A stretch of DNA of 64,000 bases from Hydrogenophaga pseudoflava NBRC 102511 (GCF_001592285.1 NZ_BCWQ01000005.1:1-64000); one strand, 5' to 3'; counted from the first letter of the stretch, positions 28,010-39,724 are shown. Translations and numbers: made by a program. Notes: generated by a model from the sequence alone, not told the origin.

Positions 28010-29097
28010 GACGCCTTCACCTTCGCGAGTTGCTCGCAGGCCGTCACCACGGCGGCCACGGCCTGTGTTTTTTCCATCTGTTTGGCCTTGGTGGCCATCT
28101 CCATCAGTTGTGCACGGTTCACCGAGCGCAGGCGCTCGGCCAGCGACTGCGCCGTGAGCTCGGTCTGCGGCACCAGCCAGGCGCCACCCGCCTCGACGAG
28201 GAAACGGGCGTTGGTGGTCTGGTGGTCGTCGACCGCATGCGGGAAAGGCACGAACAGTGCGGCGGCACCCACCGCGGCGATCTCGGTCACCGTGGAAGCG
28301 CCGGCCCGGCAGACGATCAGGTCGGCATGGGCAAAGGCTGCGGCGGTGTCGTCGATGAAAGGCGTGAGCTCGGCCTGCACGCCGGCCGCCGCGTAGTTGG
28401 CCTTCAGCGCCTCGATCTGCTTCTCGCCGCTCTGGTGAACCACCACCGGGCGCTCGTCCTCGGGCAGCAGCGCCAGCGCCTGCGGCACGGTGTCGTTGAG
28501 CGCCTTCGCGCCCAGGCTTCCACCCACCACCAGCAGCCGCAGCGGACCACTGCGACCCGAGAAGCGCTCCGCGGGGGCGGCCTGCCGCAGGAACTCGGCG
28601 CGCAGCGGGTTGCCCACCCACTCGGCCTTCCTGAACACGTTCGGGAAGGCGGTGAACACGCGGTCGGCGATGCCCGAGAGCACCTTGTTGGCCATGCCGG
28701 CCACCGAGTTCTGCTCGTGCAGCACCAGCGGCTTGCCGCGCAGCACGCCCATCATGCCGCCCGGGAAGGTGATGTAGCCGCCCAGGCCCACCAGCACGTC
28801 GGGCTTCACGCGCCCGACCATGGTGAAGGCCTGCGCAAACGCCTTGAGCAGGCGCAGCGGCAGCAGCACCAGGGTCGACAGACCCTTGCCACGCACGCCG
28901 CCGAAGTCGATCAGTTCCAGCGGAATGCCGCGCGGCGGCACCAGGCGACTTTCCATGCTGCCCGGCGAACCCAGCCAGTGCACACGCCAGCCCTTCTCGC
29001 GCAGCGCTTCGGCCACGGCGAGGCCCGGGAAGATGTGGCCACCGGTGCCGCCGGCCATGATGAGGGCGCAGGGCTGACCCTGGTGGACGCTGCTCAT
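28006..29097 (-). CDS. murG: Lipid II synthase MurG
   Basis: MurG transfers GlcNAc from UDP-GlcNAc to lipid I at the inner face of the membrane. It is a GT28 protein of 363 residues with the glycine-rich [31 protein letters not shown], a second G loop [14 protein letters not shown], and the UDP-GlcNAc-binding [15 protein letters not shown] plus [14 protein letters not shown]. It overlaps ftsW and murC by ATGA at each end, consistent with tight translational coupling. Confidence 0.98.
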   Translation of the reverse strand: MSSVHQGQPCALIMAGGTGGHIFPGLAVAEALREKGWRVHWLGSPGSMESRLVPPRGIPLELIDFGGVRGKGLSTLVLLPLRLLKAFAQAFTMVGRVKPDVLVGLGGYITFPGGMMGVLRGKPLVLHEQNSVAGMANKVLSGIADRVFTAFPNVFRKAEWVGNPLRAEFLRQAAPAERFSGRSGPLRLLVVGGSLGAKALNDTVPQALALLPEDERPVVVHQSGEKQIEALKANYAAAGVQAELTPFIDDTAAAFAHADLIVCRAGASTVTEIAAVGAAALFVPFPHAVDDHQTTNARFLVEAGGAWLVPQTELTAQSLAERLRSVNRAQLMEMATKAKQMEKTQAVAAVVTACEQLAKVKAS

Positions 29098-30386
29098 GAG
29101 CGGCCTCCCTTCATCAGCAGGCGGTTCTCGTGGTCCACCCGCAGCACGATGGCCAGCGCCACCAGCTCCAGCAGGATGGCCGAGCCGCCGTAGCTCATCA
29201 GCGGCAGGGTCAGGCCCTTGGTGGGCAGGGCGCCGAGGTTCACGCCGATGTTGATGAAGGCCTGGAAGCCGATCCACAGCCCCACGCCCTGGGCCACCAG
29301 CCCGGCGAACACCTGGTCCAGCGCAATCGCCTGGCGCCCGATCAGCACGATGCGGCGCACCAGCCAGAGGAAGGCGGCGATGATGATCGTCACGCCCACC
29401 AGACCGAACTCCTCGCCCACCACCGCGAGCAGGAAGTCGGTGTGCGCCTCGGGCAGCCAGTGCAGCTTCTCCACGCTGCCGCCGAGGCCGACACCGAAGA
29501 TCTCGCCACGGCCGAAGGCGATCAGCGAATGCGACAGCTGGTAGCCCTTGCCCAGCGCGTACTGCTCGGACCAGGGGTCGAGGTAGGCGAAGATGCGCTC
29601 GCGCCGCCACTCGCTCATCATCACCATCAGGGCGAACGCGGTCACCACCACCAGCACGATCAGGAAGAACATGCGGGCGTTGACGCCGCCCAGGAACAGG
29701 ATGCCCATGGCGATCACCACGATCACCATGAACGCGCCCATGTCGGGCTCGGCCAGCAGCAGCATGCCCACCACGGCCAATGCCACGGCCATCGGCGCCA
29801 CGGCGCGGAAGAAGCGCTCCTTCACGTCCATCTTGCGCACCATGTAGTCGGCGGCGTACAGCAGGATGGTGAGCTTGGCCAGCTCGGAGGGCTGGAAGTT
29901 GATGACCCCCAGCGGAATCCAGCGGCGGGCGCCGTTCACGCCCTTGCCGATGAAGGGAATCAGCACCACCACCAGCAGCAGCAGTGCCAGCGCGAACAGC
30001 CAGGGCGCGTAACGCTCCCAGGTCTGCATGGGCACCTGGAAGGCGATCAGCGCGGCCACCAGACCGATCACGATGAACAGGCCGTGCCGCAGCGCGAAGT
30101 GGGTCTGGGCGTAGTTGGCGAAGCGGGGGTTGTCGGGTAGCGCGATGGAGGCCGAATAGACCATCACCAGGCCCCAGGCCAGCAGGGCCACCACCACCCA
30201 CAGCAGGGGCTGGTCGAAGCCCAGCTCGCGCACGGGCCGCTGGCGCAGGCCGGCGTAGGTCCGGCTGGACAGGCGCACCGGCAGGCCATCGGTGCCGAGC
30301 GCGTTGCCCAGGCCCACGAGCGCGGGCATCTTGCCGCCCAGGGTGGTGCGCAGGCGCTGCAGGAAGCTGGCGAGGGCGGCCTTCAC
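29094..30386 (-). CDS. ftsW: Septal SEDS glycosyltransferase FtsW
   Basis: FtsW is the divisome glycan polymerase, partner of FtsI. The 430-residue polytopic protein has about ten membrane segments with SEDS motifs [49 protein letters not shown] and [12 protein letters not shown]. The N-terminal cytoplasmic tail of about 60 residues is long compared with RodA. It overlaps murD and murG by four bases each. Confidence 0.97.
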   Translation of the reverse strand: MKAALASFLQRLRTTLGGKMPALVGLGNALGTDGLPVRLSSRTYAGLRQRPVRELGFDQPLLWVVVALLAWGLVMVYSASIALPDNPRFANYAQTHFALRHGLFIVIGLVAALIAFQVPMQTWERYAPWLFALALLLLVVVLIPFIGKGVNGARRWIPLGVINFQPSELAKLTILLYAADYMVRKMDVKERFFRAVAPMAVALAVVGMLLLAEPDMGAFMVIVVIAMGILFLGGVNARMFFLIVLVVVTAFALMVMMSEWRRERIFAYLDPWSEQYALGKGYQLSHSLIAFGRGEIFGVGLGGSVEKLHWLPEAHTDFLLAVVGEEFGLVGVTIIIAAFLWLVRRIVLIGRQAIALDQVFAGLVAQGVGLWIGFQAFINIGVNLGALPTKGLTLPLMSYGGSAILLELVALAIVLRVDHENRLLMKGGRS

Positions 30387-32185
30387 GACTCCCCTCCCAG
30401 CATCACACCGCGCTCATCGGCCAGCGCACGCACCGCCTCAATGAACACGTCGGCACGGTGCTTGTAGTCGCGGAACATGTCCAGACTCGCGCAGGCGGGC
30501 GACATCAGCACCGCATCCCCGGCCTGGGCCAGCTGGGCGGACAGGGTCACCGCGCCGGGCATCGTCTCGGCCTCGACCATCGGCACGCCAGCCTGCTGCA
30601 GCGCCTCGGCGATCTGCTCGCGGATCCTGGGGCCGTCGCGCCCGATCAGCACCACGGCGCGTGCGTGGCGGGCCAGCGGCTCGGCCAGTGGGCCGAAGTC
30701 CTGGCCCTTGCCGTCGCCGCCGAGGATGACAACCAGGCGCCGGTCGACGCCCAGGCCGCGGATGGCGGCCAGCGTGGCGCCGACATTGGTGCCCTTGCTG
30801 TCGTCGAAGTATTCGACGTCGTCCAGGATGCCGATGGGCTCAACGCGGTGCGGCTCGCCGCGGTACTCGCGCAGGCCGTGCAGCATCGGGGCCAGCGGCG
30901 CACCGGTGGAAGTGGCGAGCGCCAGCGCCGCCAGCGCGTTGGCAGCGTTGTGGCGACCGCGGATGCGCAGCGCATCCACCGGCATCAGGCGCTGGAAGTA
31001 GATCTCTTCGCCGGCGTCCTGGCCACGCCCGCGCTGGCGGGTTTCGTCCAGGGCCAGCGCCCGCACCAGCCAGTCCATGCCATTGACCGACTCGATGCCC
31101 CAGTCGCCCGCGCGCACCGGGGTGTCCAGACCGAAGCTGGTCCAGGGGCGGGCCGGCTGCTGGCGGTTGCGGCCACCGATCTTGACCGTGACCATGCCCG
31201 GCGCCATGGCGGCCACCAGCGGGTCCTCGCGGTTGAGCAGCATGAGCGCCCGCACGCCGAACACGGCGGCCTTGGCCTGGGCGTAGGCCACCATCGAACC
31301 GTGCCAGTCGATGTGGTCTTCGGTGATGTTGAGCACGGTGGCGGCGGTGGGCACCTGGTCCCAAGCGCCACCGGCGGTGCCGTCGAGCTGGAAGCTGGAG
31401 AGTTCGAGCACCCAGGCCTGCGGTAGGTGGGGCGGCTCGGGTTCCGGCGGGGGCGGCGGCACCAGCAGGGTCGGGCCTTCGTCGTCGGCCGCGGCTGCGG
31501 CGTCCTGCAGCGCGTCGCCCTCTTCCACGCTCTCTTCCACGCCCTCTTCCGCGCCATCGTCAGCCTCGGCGCTGGCGGGCACCTCCGGGGTGTCCTGCAC
31601 CACTTCGGCGGGGTCCTGTGCGGTTTCCTCCGCCGCGCGGGCGGCGTCCTGTGCGACGGCTTCGCGCTCCGCGTCCAGCGACGCGGACAGCACGTCCAGC
31701 AGCGCCGGCCCGATGTTGCCGGCCACGGCCACCCGCAGCCCGGCGCGCTGCAGCAGCAGGCCGGTCAGCGAGGTCACGGTGGTCTTGCCGTTGGTGCCGG
31801 TGATGGCCAGCACCTTCGGGCGATAGGGCAGCTCCTCGCGCTGCGACAGGTCGCACAGCGCCTGGGCAAACAGGTCGAGCTCGCCGACGAAGGCCGCCCC
31901 GTGCGACTGCGCCCAGGTGCGGGCGGGCGCCAGCTGCTCGGGCGGCAGGCCGGGGCTGCGCGCGATCACGTTCCAGGCCGCGCGCGCCAGCAGGGTCTCG
32001 TCGAAGGCACCGTGCACGAAATCGACCGACGGGCACTCGGCGCGCAGCGCCGCCAGCGACGGCGGGTTCTCGCGCGTGTCGGCCACGGTGACCTGTGCCC
32101 CATGACGCACGCACCAGCGCGCCATCGACAGCCCGGAAATGCCGAGGCCGAGGATCAGGACGTGTTGGTTTTGAAGGGCGTTCAT
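30383..32185 (-). CDS. murD: UDP-MurNAc-L-Ala--D-Glu ligase with acidic insertion
   Basis: MurD adds D-glutamate to UDP-MurNAc-L-Ala. Family motifs are intact: N-terminal [19 protein letters not shown] loop [13 protein letters not shown] (residues 128-140), [23 protein letters not shown] and [16 protein letters not shown]. The protein is 600 residues against about 440-500 usual. The excess is a low-complexity Ala/Glu/Asp insertion at residues 171-256, ending in a proline run, between LLDVLSASL and [10 protein letters not shown], i.e. in the central ATPase domain. Flanking sequence continues normally, so this is an in-frame insertion, not a frameshift. Start overlaps nothing upstream (7 bases after mraY); stop overlaps ftsW. 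Confidence 0.96.
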   Translation of the reverse strand: MNALQNQHVLILGLGISGLSMARWCVRHGAQVTVADTRENPPSLAALRAECPSVDFVHGAFDETLLARAAWNVIARSPGLPPEQLAPARTWAQSHGAAFVGELDLFAQALCDLSQREELPYRPKVLAITGTNGKTTVTSLTGLLLQRAGLRVAVAGNIGPALLDVLSASLDAEREAVAQDAARAAEETAQDPAEVVQDTPEVPASAEADDGAEEGVEESVEEGDALQDAAAAADDEGPTLLVPPPPPEPEPPHLPQAWVLELSSFQLDGTAGGAWDQVPTAATVLNITEDHIDWHGSMVAYAQAKAAVFGVRALMLLNREDPLVAAMAPGMVTVKIGGRNRQQPARPWTSFGLDTPVRAGDWGIESVNGMDWLVRALALDETRQRGRGQDAGEEIYFQRLMPVDALRIRGRHNAANALAALALATSTGAPLAPMLHGLREYRGEPHRVEPIGILDDVEYFDDSKGTNVGATLAAIRGLGVDRRLVVILGGDGKGQDFGPLAEPLARHARAVVLIGRDGPRIREQIAEALQQAGVPMVEAETMPGAVTLSAQLAQAGDAVLMSPACASLDMFRDYKHRADVFIEAVRALADERGVMLGGES

Positions 32186-32192
32186 CGTGGTG

Positions 32193-33371
32193 TCAACGCA
32201 GCTTCAGGGTGGACAGGCCGACCAGGCACAGCAGCATGGTGATGATCCAGAAACGGACCACCACCTGGGTCTCCTTCCAGCCCTTTTTCTCGAAGTGGTG
32301 GTGCAGCGGCGCCATCTGGAACAGGCGCCGGCCTTCGCCGTATTTCTTCTTCGTGTACTTGAACCAGCTCACCTGCAGCATCACCGACAGGGCCTCGACC
32401 ACGAAGATGCCGCCCATGATGGCCAGCACGATTTCCTGCCGCACGATCACGGCGATGGTGCCCAGCGCGCCGCCCAGGGCCAGCGCGCCGACGTCGCCCA
32501 TGAAGACCTGCGCCGGGTGAGTGTTGAACCACAGGAAGGCCAGGCCGGCGCCGGCCATGGCCGCGCAGAAGATCAGCAACTCACCCGCGCCGGGGATGTA
32601 GGGCAGCAGCAGGTACTTGGAGAACACCGAGCTGCCGGTGACGTAGGCGAACACGCCCAGCGCCGAGCCCACCATCACCACCGGCATGATGGCCAGGCCG
32701 TCCAGACCGTCGGTGAGGTTGACCGCGTTGCTGGCGCCGACGATGACCAGGTAGGTCATCACCACGAAGCCGAACACGCCCAGCGGGTAGCTGATTTCCT
32801 TGAAGAACGGCACCATGAGCCCGGCCTGCGGCGGCAGCTCGACCGTGAAGCCCGAGAGCACCCACTGGAAGAACAGCTCGATCACCCGCAGGTTGGTGGT
32901 GCCCGAGACGCTAAACACCAGGTAGAACGCGGCCAGCAGACCGATCAGCGACTGCCAGAAGTACTTCTCGCGCGAGCGCATGCCCTCGGGGTTCTTGTGC
33001 ACCACCTTGCGCCAGTCGTCGGCCCAGCCGATGGCGCCAAAGCCCAGGGTCACCACCAGCACGATCCAGACGAAACGGTTGGTCAGGTCGAACCAGAGGA
33101 TGGTGGACAGTGCGATGGAAAACAGGATCAGCACGCCCCCCATGGTCGGCGTGCCGCTCTTGCTCAGGTGGGTCTGCATGGCGTAACCGCGGATCGGCTG
33201 GCCGATCTTGAGCGCGGTCAGCCGGCGGATGAAGTACGGGCCGGCCACCAGGCCGACGATGAGCGCCGTCAGTGCGGCCATCACCGCGCGGAACGTGAGG
33301 TACTGAAAGACCCGCAGGAACCCGAATTCGGGTCCCAGGCTTTGCAGCCAGAGGGCCAGGCTAAGCAGCAT
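32193..33371 (-). CDS. mraY: Phospho-MurNAc-pentapeptide translocase (lipid I synthase)
   Basis: MraY attaches phospho-MurNAc-pentapeptide to undecaprenyl phosphate, forming lipid I. The 392-residue protein has ten membrane segments, with [13 protein letters not shown] near the start, [14 protein letters not shown] carrying the catalytic aspartates, and [14 protein letters not shown] plus [20 protein letters not shown] near the end. Its ATG lies within the last codons of murF (11-base overlap). Confidence 0.98.
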   Translation of the reverse strand: MLLSLALWLQSLGPEFGFLRVFQYLTFRAVMAALTALIVGLVAGPYFIRRLTALKIGQPIRGYAMQTHLSKSGTPTMGGVLILFSIALSTILWFDLTNRFVWIVLVVTLGFGAIGWADDWRKVVHKNPEGMRSREKYFWQSLIGLLAAFYLVFSVSGTTNLRVIELFFQWVLSGFTVELPPQAGLMVPFFKEISYPLGVFGFVVMTYLVIVGASNAVNLTDGLDGLAIMPVVMVGSALGVFAYVTGSSVFSKYLLLPYIPGAGELLIFCAAMAGAGLAFLWFNTHPAQVFMGDVGALALGGALGTIAVIVRQEIVLAIMGGIFVVEALSVMLQVSWFKYTKKKYGEGRRLFQMAPLHHHFEKKGWKETQVVVRFWIITMLLCLVGLSTLKLR

Positions 33372-34800
33372 GGGAGGTGTCCTTGTGGTTGTTCTGTCCG
33401 TCCGGTGTGGTCAGGGCCTGCAGCCCCTGCACGACCCGCTCCATGCGCATGAACCTCGACCCCTTGACCAGCACGCTCAGCACCGGCGCGGGCTGGGGCG
33501 CCGACACCGCGTGGCAGACGTGCGCGACCAGGGCCGACACGTCGGTCCAGTGGCGTGGCGCGGCTTCGCCGGCGACCTGCATGGCCTGCACGGCCTGCGC
33601 CATCCAGTCGCCGGTGCAGTGCACGGCCTCGATGCCCGAGGCCATGGCGTGGCGCAGCACCTCCAGGTGGAAGGCCAGCCCCTGCTCGCCCACCTCGCCC
33701 ATGTCGCCCAGCACCAGCAGGCGCGGCGCCGGCAGCTCGGCGAGCACGCGGATGGCGGCGACGACGGAGTCGGGGTTGGCGTTGTAGGTGTCGTCCACCA
33801 GGGTCAGCGTGCGGCCGCCCAGCGGGAGGGCCAGCGCGCGCGAGCGCCCGCCCACCGGTTCGAAGGTTTCCAGGCCGCGTTCGATGTCGCGCAGCGCCAC
33901 GCCCGCGGCCAGGGCGCAGGCGGCCGCGGCCAGCGCGTTGCGCACGTTGTGGCGACCGGCGATGTGCAGGCGGCAGGCCCCCGCGCCGGAGGGCGTCGTG
34001 AAGTCCAACACCCAGGCGCCGTCGCGCCACTCGGCGCGCAGGGCCCGCACATCGGCCTGCGGGTCGGTGTCGCTGAAGGTGAGCACGCGGCGCCCGTCGG
34101 CCAGTGCGCGCCAGAGGCCCGAATGCTCATCGTCGGAAGGAAACACGGCCACACCCGTGGCCTGCAGGGCAGCGATGACCGCGCCGTTTTCGCGCGCCAC
34201 CGCCTCCACCGTGCCCATGAACTCCTGGTGCTCGCGCTGCGCGTTGTTGACCAGGGCCACCGTCGGCTGGGCCAGGGCGGCCAGGTAGGGAATCTCGCCG
34301 GGGTGGTTCATGCCCAGCTCGATCACCGCCAGCCGGTGCTCGGGCCGCAGCCGGAGCAGGGTCAGCGGCACCCCGATGTCGTTGTTCAGGTTGCCCTGCG
34401 TGGCGTGGGCCGCATCGCCCGCCGCCGCCCGCAGGATGGACGCGATCATCTGCGTCACCGTGGTCTTGCCGTTGCTGCCGGTCACGGCGATCAGCGGCAG
34501 CGAAAACTGTTCGCGCCACAGCCGCGACAGCTCGCCCAGGGCCAGGCGCGTGTCCGGCACCTCGGCGCCCGGCAGGCCGGCCGCCGCCAGGCCCCCGTGG
34601 GCGATGGCCGCCACGGCGCCAGCGGCCTGGGCCTGCGGCAGAAAGTCGTGGGCGTCGAAGCGCTCGCCCTTGAGCGCCACGAACAGGTCGCCGGGCTGCA
34701 GGCTGCGGGTGTCGGTGTGCACGCGGCGGATCGACGGCGGCAACTCGCCCACCGTGCGCGCGCCGGTCAGGCGGGGCAGCAGTTGCTGCAGGGCCTTCAT
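33361..34800 (-). CDS. murF: UDP-MurNAc-tripeptide--D-Ala-D-Ala ligase
   Basis: MurF adds the D-Ala-D-Ala dipeptide. It is 479 residues, with ATP loop [19 protein letters not shown], the metal-binding [12 protein letters not shown], an [13 protein letters not shown] segment and [18 protein letters not shown] in the C-terminal domain. It overlaps murE by four bases and mraY by eleven. Confidence 0.97.
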   Translation of the reverse strand: MKALQQLLPRLTGARTVGELPPSIRRVHTDTRSLQPGDLFVALKGERFDAHDFLPQAQAAGAVAAIAHGGLAAAGLPGAEVPDTRLALGELSRLWREQFSLPLIAVTGSNGKTTVTQMIASILRAAAGDAAHATQGNLNNDIGVPLTLLRLRPEHRLAVIELGMNHPGEIPYLAALAQPTVALVNNAQREHQEFMGTVEAVARENGAVIAALQATGVAVFPSDDEHSGLWRALADGRRVLTFSDTDPQADVRALRAEWRDGAWVLDFTTPSGAGACRLHIAGRHNVRNALAAAACALAAGVALRDIERGLETFEPVGGRSRALALPLGGRTLTLVDDTYNANPDSVVAAIRVLAELPAPRLLVLGDMGEVGEQGLAFHLEVLRHAMASGIEAVHCTGDWMAQAVQAMQVAGEAAPRHWTDVSALVAHVCHAVSAPQPAPVLSVLVKGSRFMRMERVVQGLQALTTPDGQNNHKDTSHAA

Positions 34801-36326
34801 GCCGCACCTCCTGCCGCCATGCGCTTCGCCAAGGCCAACTGCGCCTGCTCCAGATCGGAGAACGGGCGCTTGACGCCCATGACCTCCTGGTAATCCTCGT
34901 GCCCCTTGCCCGCGATCAGCAGCACGTCGCGCGCACCGGCCGCCATCACCGCCTGCGCGATCGCCTGGCCGCGGTCGGCCTCGATCTGCGCCGATGCCGG
35001 ATGCGCCAGCCCCGCTGCCATCTGCCGCAGGATCTCGGCCGGGTCTTCGGTGCGCGGGTTGTCGCTGGTCAGCACCACCCGTTGGGCCTCGCGCTCCGCC
35101 ACCGCGGCCATGAGCGGGCGCTTGCCCGGGTCGCGATCACCGCCACACCCGGCGATGGCCCACAGGGCGCCCCCGCGCTGGCGGGCCATGGGTTGCAAGG
35201 CTCTCAGAGCCTTCTCCAGCGCGTCCGGCGTGTGGGCGTAGTCCACCAGCACCAGCGGCTGGCCGGCCACGGCCGGCACCTGCTCCATGCGCCCGGGCAC
35301 CGGGCTGAGCGCGGCGCAGGCGCGCAGGGCCTCGGCCAGCGACACCCCCAGGGCGCGCGCGGCCCCGACCACACCCAGCAGGTTCGACACGTTGTAGTGC
35401 CCGATCAGGTCCAGCGCGAGATCACCCCGGTCCACCTCGGCCCCGTGGGCGTCGCGTTCGACCACCACGAAGCGCATGCCGTGGTCGGTGTAACGGATGT
35501 CGCGCGCCATCAACCGCGCCGCGCGCTCGATGCCGACGCTCCAGCGGCTCAGCGACGGGCAACCGGCCAGGGCCTGGTCCAGCACCATGCCCTGGTCATC
35601 GTCGACATTCACCACGGCGTGCGCCAGGCCGGGCCAGTGGAACAGCCGGGACTTGGCCTCCCAGTAGTCGGCCATGCTGCGATGGAAGTCCAGGTGGTCC
35701 TGCGTGAAATTGGTAAACACCGCGACGCGGATCTGGCAGGCGTTGAGACGGCCCTCGACCAGGCCGATGGACGAGGCCTCGATGGCACAGGCCGACAGCC
35801 CTTCGTCGACCATGCCACGCAACCGCGCCTGCAGCAGCACCGGATCGGGCGTGGTCAGGCCGGTTGGGACCAGGGTGTGGCTGCGCTCTCCGGTCGCCGG
35901 CGGGCGGCCGATGCCCAGGGTGCCGACCACCGCGCACCCGCGCCCCACGGCGTTGAGCAGCTGCGCCATCCACCAGGCCGACGAGGTCTTGCCGTTGGTG
36001 CCTGTGAAGGCCACGAGGTCCAGCGACGCACTGGGATCGCCGTGGTAAGCGCTCGCGATCGGACCCGCCAGCGCCTTGAGCCCGGGCACCGCCCGCACCC
36101 GTTCGTCGCTGAAGCCCAAGGCCTCCACGCCTTCGGCCTCGACCAGCACCGCCGTGGCCCCGGCCTGCAGGGCAGCGGGCACAAACCGGCGGCCATCGGT
36201 CGCAAAACCCGGCCAGGCCACAAAGGCATCGCCCGGGCGCACCCGGCGGCTGTCGCACTGCAGCTCGCCGGTCACGCGTTCGCGCAACCAGTTGGCAATG
36301 TGGCGGGGATCGCTGTGCTGAGACAT
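34797..36326 (-). CDS. murE: UDP-MurNAc-L-Ala-D-Glu--meso-DAP ligase
   Basis: MurE adds meso-diaminopimelate. The 509-residue protein has the N-terminal UDP-binding domain (ELQCDSRRVRPGDAFVA), ATP loop FTGTNGKTSSAWWMAQ, the TTPDPVLLQ substrate motif, NFTQDHLDFH, and the diaminopimelate-selecting segment TSDNPRTEDPAEI (DNPR form), which fits a Gram-negative meso-DAP enzyme. dapF at 50 kb makes its substrate. It overlaps the ftsI stop by one base (TGATG). Confidence 0.98.
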   Translation of the reverse strand: MSQHSDPRHIANWLRERVTGELQCDSRRVRPGDAFVAWPGFATDGRRFVPAALQAGATAVLVEAEGVEALGFSDERVRAVPGLKALAGPIASAYHGDPSASLDLVAFTGTNGKTSSAWWMAQLLNAVGRGCAVVGTLGIGRPPATGERSHTLVPTGLTTPDPVLLQARLRGMVDEGLSACAIEASSIGLVEGRLNACQIRVAVFTNFTQDHLDFHRSMADYWEAKSRLFHWPGLAHAVVNVDDDQGMVLDQALAGCPSLSRWSVGIERAARLMARDIRYTDHGMRFVVVERDAHGAEVDRGDLALDLIGHYNVSNLLGVVGAARALGVSLAEALRACAALSPVPGRMEQVPAVAGQPLVLVDYAHTPDALEKALRALQPMARQRGGALWAIAGCGGDRDPGKRPLMAAVAEREAQRVVLTSDNPRTEDPAEILRQMAAGLAHPASAQIEADRGQAIAQAVMAAGARDVLLIAGKGHEDYQEVMGVKRPFSDLEQAQLALAKRMAAGGAA

Positions 36327-38071
36327 CAGAACGACTCCTCAACCACTTCGGTCACGATCTGCGGCTTGACGTTCATGTCCGGCTGCACGCCCAGGATGCG
36401 CAGGGTCTGCTGCACCGTCTCGCTGAACACCGGCGCCGCGACCAGTCCGCCGAAGTAGACCCCATTGGAAGGCTCGTCGATCATCACCGCCACCACGATG
36501 CGTGGCTGCTCAATGGGCGCGATGCCCACGAACCAGCTGCGGTACTTGTTGGCGGCGTAGCCCTTGCCCTCCTGCTTGTGGGCCGTGCCGGTCTTGCCGC
36601 CCACCGAATAGCCCATGGTCTGTGCCTTGGGCGCCGTGCCGCCGGGGCCGGTGGCCAGCTCCAGCATTTTGCGCACCGCCACCGCGTTCTTCTCGCTGAA
36701 CACCCGCACGCCGGTGGCGGGGCCCTCGGTCTTGAGCATGCTCACCGGGATCAGCTCGCCGTTGCGGGCGAAGATCGTGTAGGCCTGCGCCAGCTGGAAC
36801 AGCGACGCCGACAGGCCGTAGCCGTAACTCATGGTGGCCTGTTCGATGGGGCGCCAGGTCTTGTACGGCCGCAGACGGCCCGACACGGCGCCGGGGAACG
36901 GCACCTGCGGCTTCTGGCCGAAACCGGCCTGGGCGTAGGTCTCCCACATCTCGCGCGGATGCATCTGCATCGCCATCTTGACGGTGCCGACGTTGCTCGA
37001 CTTCTGGATGATCTCGTTGACCGTCAGCACCTCGTGCGGGTGGGCGTCGCTGATGGTCGAGCCGCCGATGGTGACGCGTCCGGGCGCAGTCTGAATCTGC
37101 GTGGTGGGCCGGACCAAACCCTTCTCCAGCGCCAGCGCCGCGATGAAGGGCTTCATCGTGGAGCCGGGCTCGAAGCTGTCCGTCAGCACGCGGTTGCGCA
37201 GTTGCTCGCCGCTGAGGTTGACGCGCTTGTTGGGGTTGTAGCTGGGGAAATTGGCCAGCGCCAGCACCTCGCCGGTCTGGGCATCCAGCACGATCACGCT
37301 GCCGGCCTTGGCCTTGTTCTCCTTGACCGCCTCACGCAGCTTCTCATAGGCGAAGAACTGGACCTTGCTGTCGATGGACAGCTGCAGGTCCGGCCCGTCG
37401 ACCGGCGGGATCACGTCGCGCACGTCCTCGATCACACGCCCCAGGCGGTCCTTGATCACCCGGCGCGAACCGGCCTTGCCGGCCAGCTGGGAGTTGAAGG
37501 CCAGCTCGACACCCTCCTGGCCACGGTCTTCCACGTTGGTGAAACCCACCACATGCGCTGCCGCCTCCCCTTCAGGGTACTGGCGCTTGTACTCACGGCG
37601 CTGGTAGATGCCCTTGATGCCGAGGGCCGCAATCTCCTTGGCGATCGGCTCGTCGACCTGGCGCTTGATCCAGACAAAGGTCTTGTCCTCGTTGGCCAGC
37701 TTCTTCCTCAGGGCACTCAGCGGCATTTCCAGCAGCTTGGCCAGGTCCTTGAGCTTGGGCTCGGACTTGTCCACGTCCTCGGGAATGGCCCAGATGCTCT
37801 GCGCCACCACACTGGAGGCCAGGATCAGGCCATTGCGGTCCAGCACCCGGCCGCGGTTGGCCGGCAGCTCCAGCGTGCGGGCAAAACGCACCTCGCCCTG
37901 GCGCTGGAAGAACTCGTTGCCGAACACCTGCACGTAGGCCGCGCGGGCGCCCAGACCGGCGAACGCCAGCGCCAGCAAGGCCACGACGAACTTGCTGCGC
38001 CAGACCGGCGTCTTGCTGGCCAGCAGCGGGCTGGCGCTGTAGTTGATGGCGCGGTGGCCGGACTTGCTCAT
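36326..38071 (-). CDS. ftsI: Septal class B penicillin-binding protein (PBP3)
   Basis: FtsI is the transpeptidase that cross-links septal peptidoglycan. The 581-residue protein has a short cytoplasmic tail, one membrane anchor (about residues 27-48), a PBP-dimer/pedestal domain, and the transpeptidase domain with the active-site SxxK in GSTMKPF (Ser304, Lys307), SSN in QKSSNVGTVK and KTG in GGKTGTAHK. It partners FtsW. The ATG overlaps the ftsL stop by four bases. Confidence 0.98.
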   Translation of the reverse strand: MSKSGHRAINYSASPLLASKTPVWRSKFVVALLALAFAGLGARAAYVQVFGNEFFQRQGEVRFARTLELPANRGRVLDRNGLILASSVVAQSIWAIPEDVDKSEPKLKDLAKLLEMPLSALRKKLANEDKTFVWIKRQVDEPIAKEIAALGIKGIYQRREYKRQYPEGEAAAHVVGFTNVEDRGQEGVELAFNSQLAGKAGSRRVIKDRLGRVIEDVRDVIPPVDGPDLQLSIDSKVQFFAYEKLREAVKENKAKAGSVIVLDAQTGEVLALANFPSYNPNKRVNLSGEQLRNRVLTDSFEPGSTMKPFIAALALEKGLVRPTTQIQTAPGRVTIGGSTISDAHPHEVLTVNEIIQKSSNVGTVKMAMQMHPREMWETYAQAGFGQKPQVPFPGAVSGRLRPYKTWRPIEQATMSYGYGLSASLFQLAQAYTIFARNGELIPVSMLKTEGPATGVRVFSEKNAVAVRKMLELATGPGGTAPKAQTMGYSVGGKTGTAHKQEGKGYAANKYRSWFVGIAPIEQPRIVVAVMIDEPSNGVYFGGLVAAPVFSETVQQTLRILGVQPDMNVKPQIVTEVVEESF

Positions 38072-38370
38072 CGCGCGCCCTCCACTGCACCGGCCGCAGG
38101 CGCCGGCTCGTTAACCGTGACGTATTCGGTGATGCCCGGCGTGACCGGGCGCATCTTGAGTTGGCGCACGGCCAGCTGCTGCACCCGGGCCGGCGTCGCC
38201 TGTTCGCGCTTCTGCACCTGCAACTGCTCGTGATCGGCCGCCAGACGGTGCGCCTGGGCATTGGCCTTGTCGATGGCCGTGTAGAGGCGGCGCGATTCGT
38301 ACTGGGTGTGCACCAGGTAGAAGGCACTGGCCATCACGGCCGCGAGCAGCATGAGGTTGAGCCGGATCAT
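38068..38370 (-). CDS. ftsL: Cell-division protein FtsL
   Basis: A 100-residue bitopic protein of the FtsQLB complex. It has an N-terminal membrane segment ([20 protein letters not shown]) followed by a leucine/glutamine-rich coiled-coil and a proline/alanine-rich C-terminal tail. Identity rests on size, topology and position between rsmH and ftsI. It overlaps both neighbours by four bases. Confidence 0.93.
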   Translation of the reverse strand: MIRLNLMLLAAVMASAFYLVHTQYESRRLYTAIDKANAQAHRLAADHEQLQVQKREQATPARVQQLAVRQLKMRPVTPGITEYVTVNEPAPAAGAVEGAR

Positions 38371-39290
38371 GCCGCCACCTCCGTGCGCGTGGCCACACGC
38401 ATCACGGCGCTGCGAGCGCGCGGATTGCCCTCGACCTCGGCCTGCGAAGGCATCACCCGGTGCACCTCGGCCAGGCGCGTGGGCGCCGGCTCGGCGAAGG
38501 GCACGCGCCGGTCCACAACGGCGCGCGAGTGGCGCGCCATGAACTGTTTGACCATGCGGTCTTCCAGCGAATGGAAGCTGATCACGACCAGCCGACCTCC
38601 GGGACGCAAGACATGAAGGCTGTCCTCTAGCGCTTGTTGCAGCTCTTCAAGCTCGGCGTTGATGAAAATCCGAAAAGCCTGAAATGTGCGCGTTGCAGGG
38701 TCCTTGCCCGGCTCGCGGGTTTTGACCGCGCCAGCCACGACTTCGGCCAGCTCGCGGGTGGTTCGAAGAGGGCCCCGTTCCTGTCGGCGACGATCAATCG
38801 CCTTTGCAACCTGTTGAGCAAACCGTTCTTCGCCGTATTCACGGATGACCTCCGACAGGGTGGACACATCGGCCGTTTCCAGCCATTGGGCGACGCTCTG
38901 TCCGCGCGTGGTGTCCATGCGCATGTCCAGAGGACCGTCGTGACGAAAAGAAAAACCCCTTTCGGGGTCGTCGATCTGGGGAGAACTCACACCCAGGTCC
39001 ATCAACACCCCGTCCGCACTCTGCGGCCCAAGCTCGCCCAGTTGCCGGAAGCCCTGGTGACGGATGACAAACCGCGGATCGGCAGCCGCCAGTGCCTCGC
39101 CCACAGCGATCGCCTGCGGGTCCTTGTCGAACGCCGTCAGCCGCCCCGACGCGGCCAGCCGCCCCAGGATGGCGCGCGAATGTCCGCCACGGCCGAAGGT
39201 GGCGTCCACGTACTGTCCGTCGGGCCGAACGGAGAGTGCTTCCACAGCCTCGTTCAGCAGTACGGTTTGGTGTACCCATGGGTCGTTCAC
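38367..39290 (-). CDS. rsmH: 16S rRNA m4C1402 methyltransferase
   Basis: RsmH (MraW) methylates N4 of C1402 in 16S rRNA. The 307-residue protein has [13 protein letters not shown] near the start, the SAM-binding [27 protein letters not shown], and the C-terminal [16 protein letters not shown] choose the GTG at 39290: it has a Shine-Dalgarno (GAGGACGG) overlapping the mraZ stop and gives the conserved N-terminus [16 protein letters not shown]. Confidence 0.97.
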   Translation of the reverse strand: MNDPWVHQTVLLNEAVEALSVRPDGQYVDATFGRGGHSRAILGRLAASGRLTAFDKDPQAIAVGEALAAADPRFVIRHQGFRQLGELGPQSADGVLMDLGVSSPQIDDPERGFSFRHDGPLDMRMDTTRGQSVAQWLETADVSTLSEVIREYGEERFAQQVAKAIDRRRQERGPLRTTRELAEVVAGAVKTREPGKDPATRTFQAFRIFINAELEELQQALEDSLHVLRPGGRLVVISFHSLEDRMVKQFMARHSRAVVDRRVPFAEPAPTRLAEVHRVMPSQAEVEGNPRARSAVMRVATRTEVAA

Positions 39291-39298
39291 CGCCGTCC

Positions 39299-39724
39299 TC
39301 AGAAACTGAAGTCCTTGAGCACATCGGGCATGGGTTTCTGCATTTCCTCGGCCTCCTTGGCGGCGTAGGACTGCGCATCCCAAAGTTCCAGGTAGGAACC
39401 CATGCCCAGCAACACGGCGTCGCGGCTGATGCCGGCTGCGGCGCGCAGCTCGGGCGATACAAGGATCCGGCCCGAGGCGTCCATATCCACATCCATCGCA
39501 TTACCCAGAAAAATGCGGCGCCACCACTGCGCATCCATCGGCAGCGAGGCAATGCGGGCCCGGAACTTCTCCCACTCGTCGCGGGGGAATACCATCAGAC
39601 AGCCATGAGGGTGCTTGGTGATGGTCAGCTGACCGGACTGGGCGCTCAGGGCGTCGCGGTGCCGGGTCGGCATGGACAGCCGGCCTTTGGCATCGAGACT
39701 GAGAGAGGAAGCGCCTTGGAACAC
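39299..39724 (-). CDS. mraZ: Transcriptional regulator MraZ
   Basis: MraZ is the first gene of the dcw cluster and represses it by binding its own promoter. The 141-residue protein consists of two AbrB-like swapped-hairpin repeats, each with the DxxxR motif: [10 protein letters not shown] and [10 protein letters not shown]. The start is a GTG at 39724, preceded by AGGGTGA. Four 10-bp repeats matching the known MraZ operator lie 17-56 bases upstream. Confidence 0.97.
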   Translation of the reverse strand: MFQGASSLSLDAKGRLSMPTRHRDALSAQSGQLTITKHPHGCLMVFPRDEWEKFRARIASLPMDAQWWRRIFLGNAMDVDMDASGRILVSPELRAAAGISRDAVLLGMGSYLELWDAQSYAAKEAEEMQKPMPDVLKDFSF

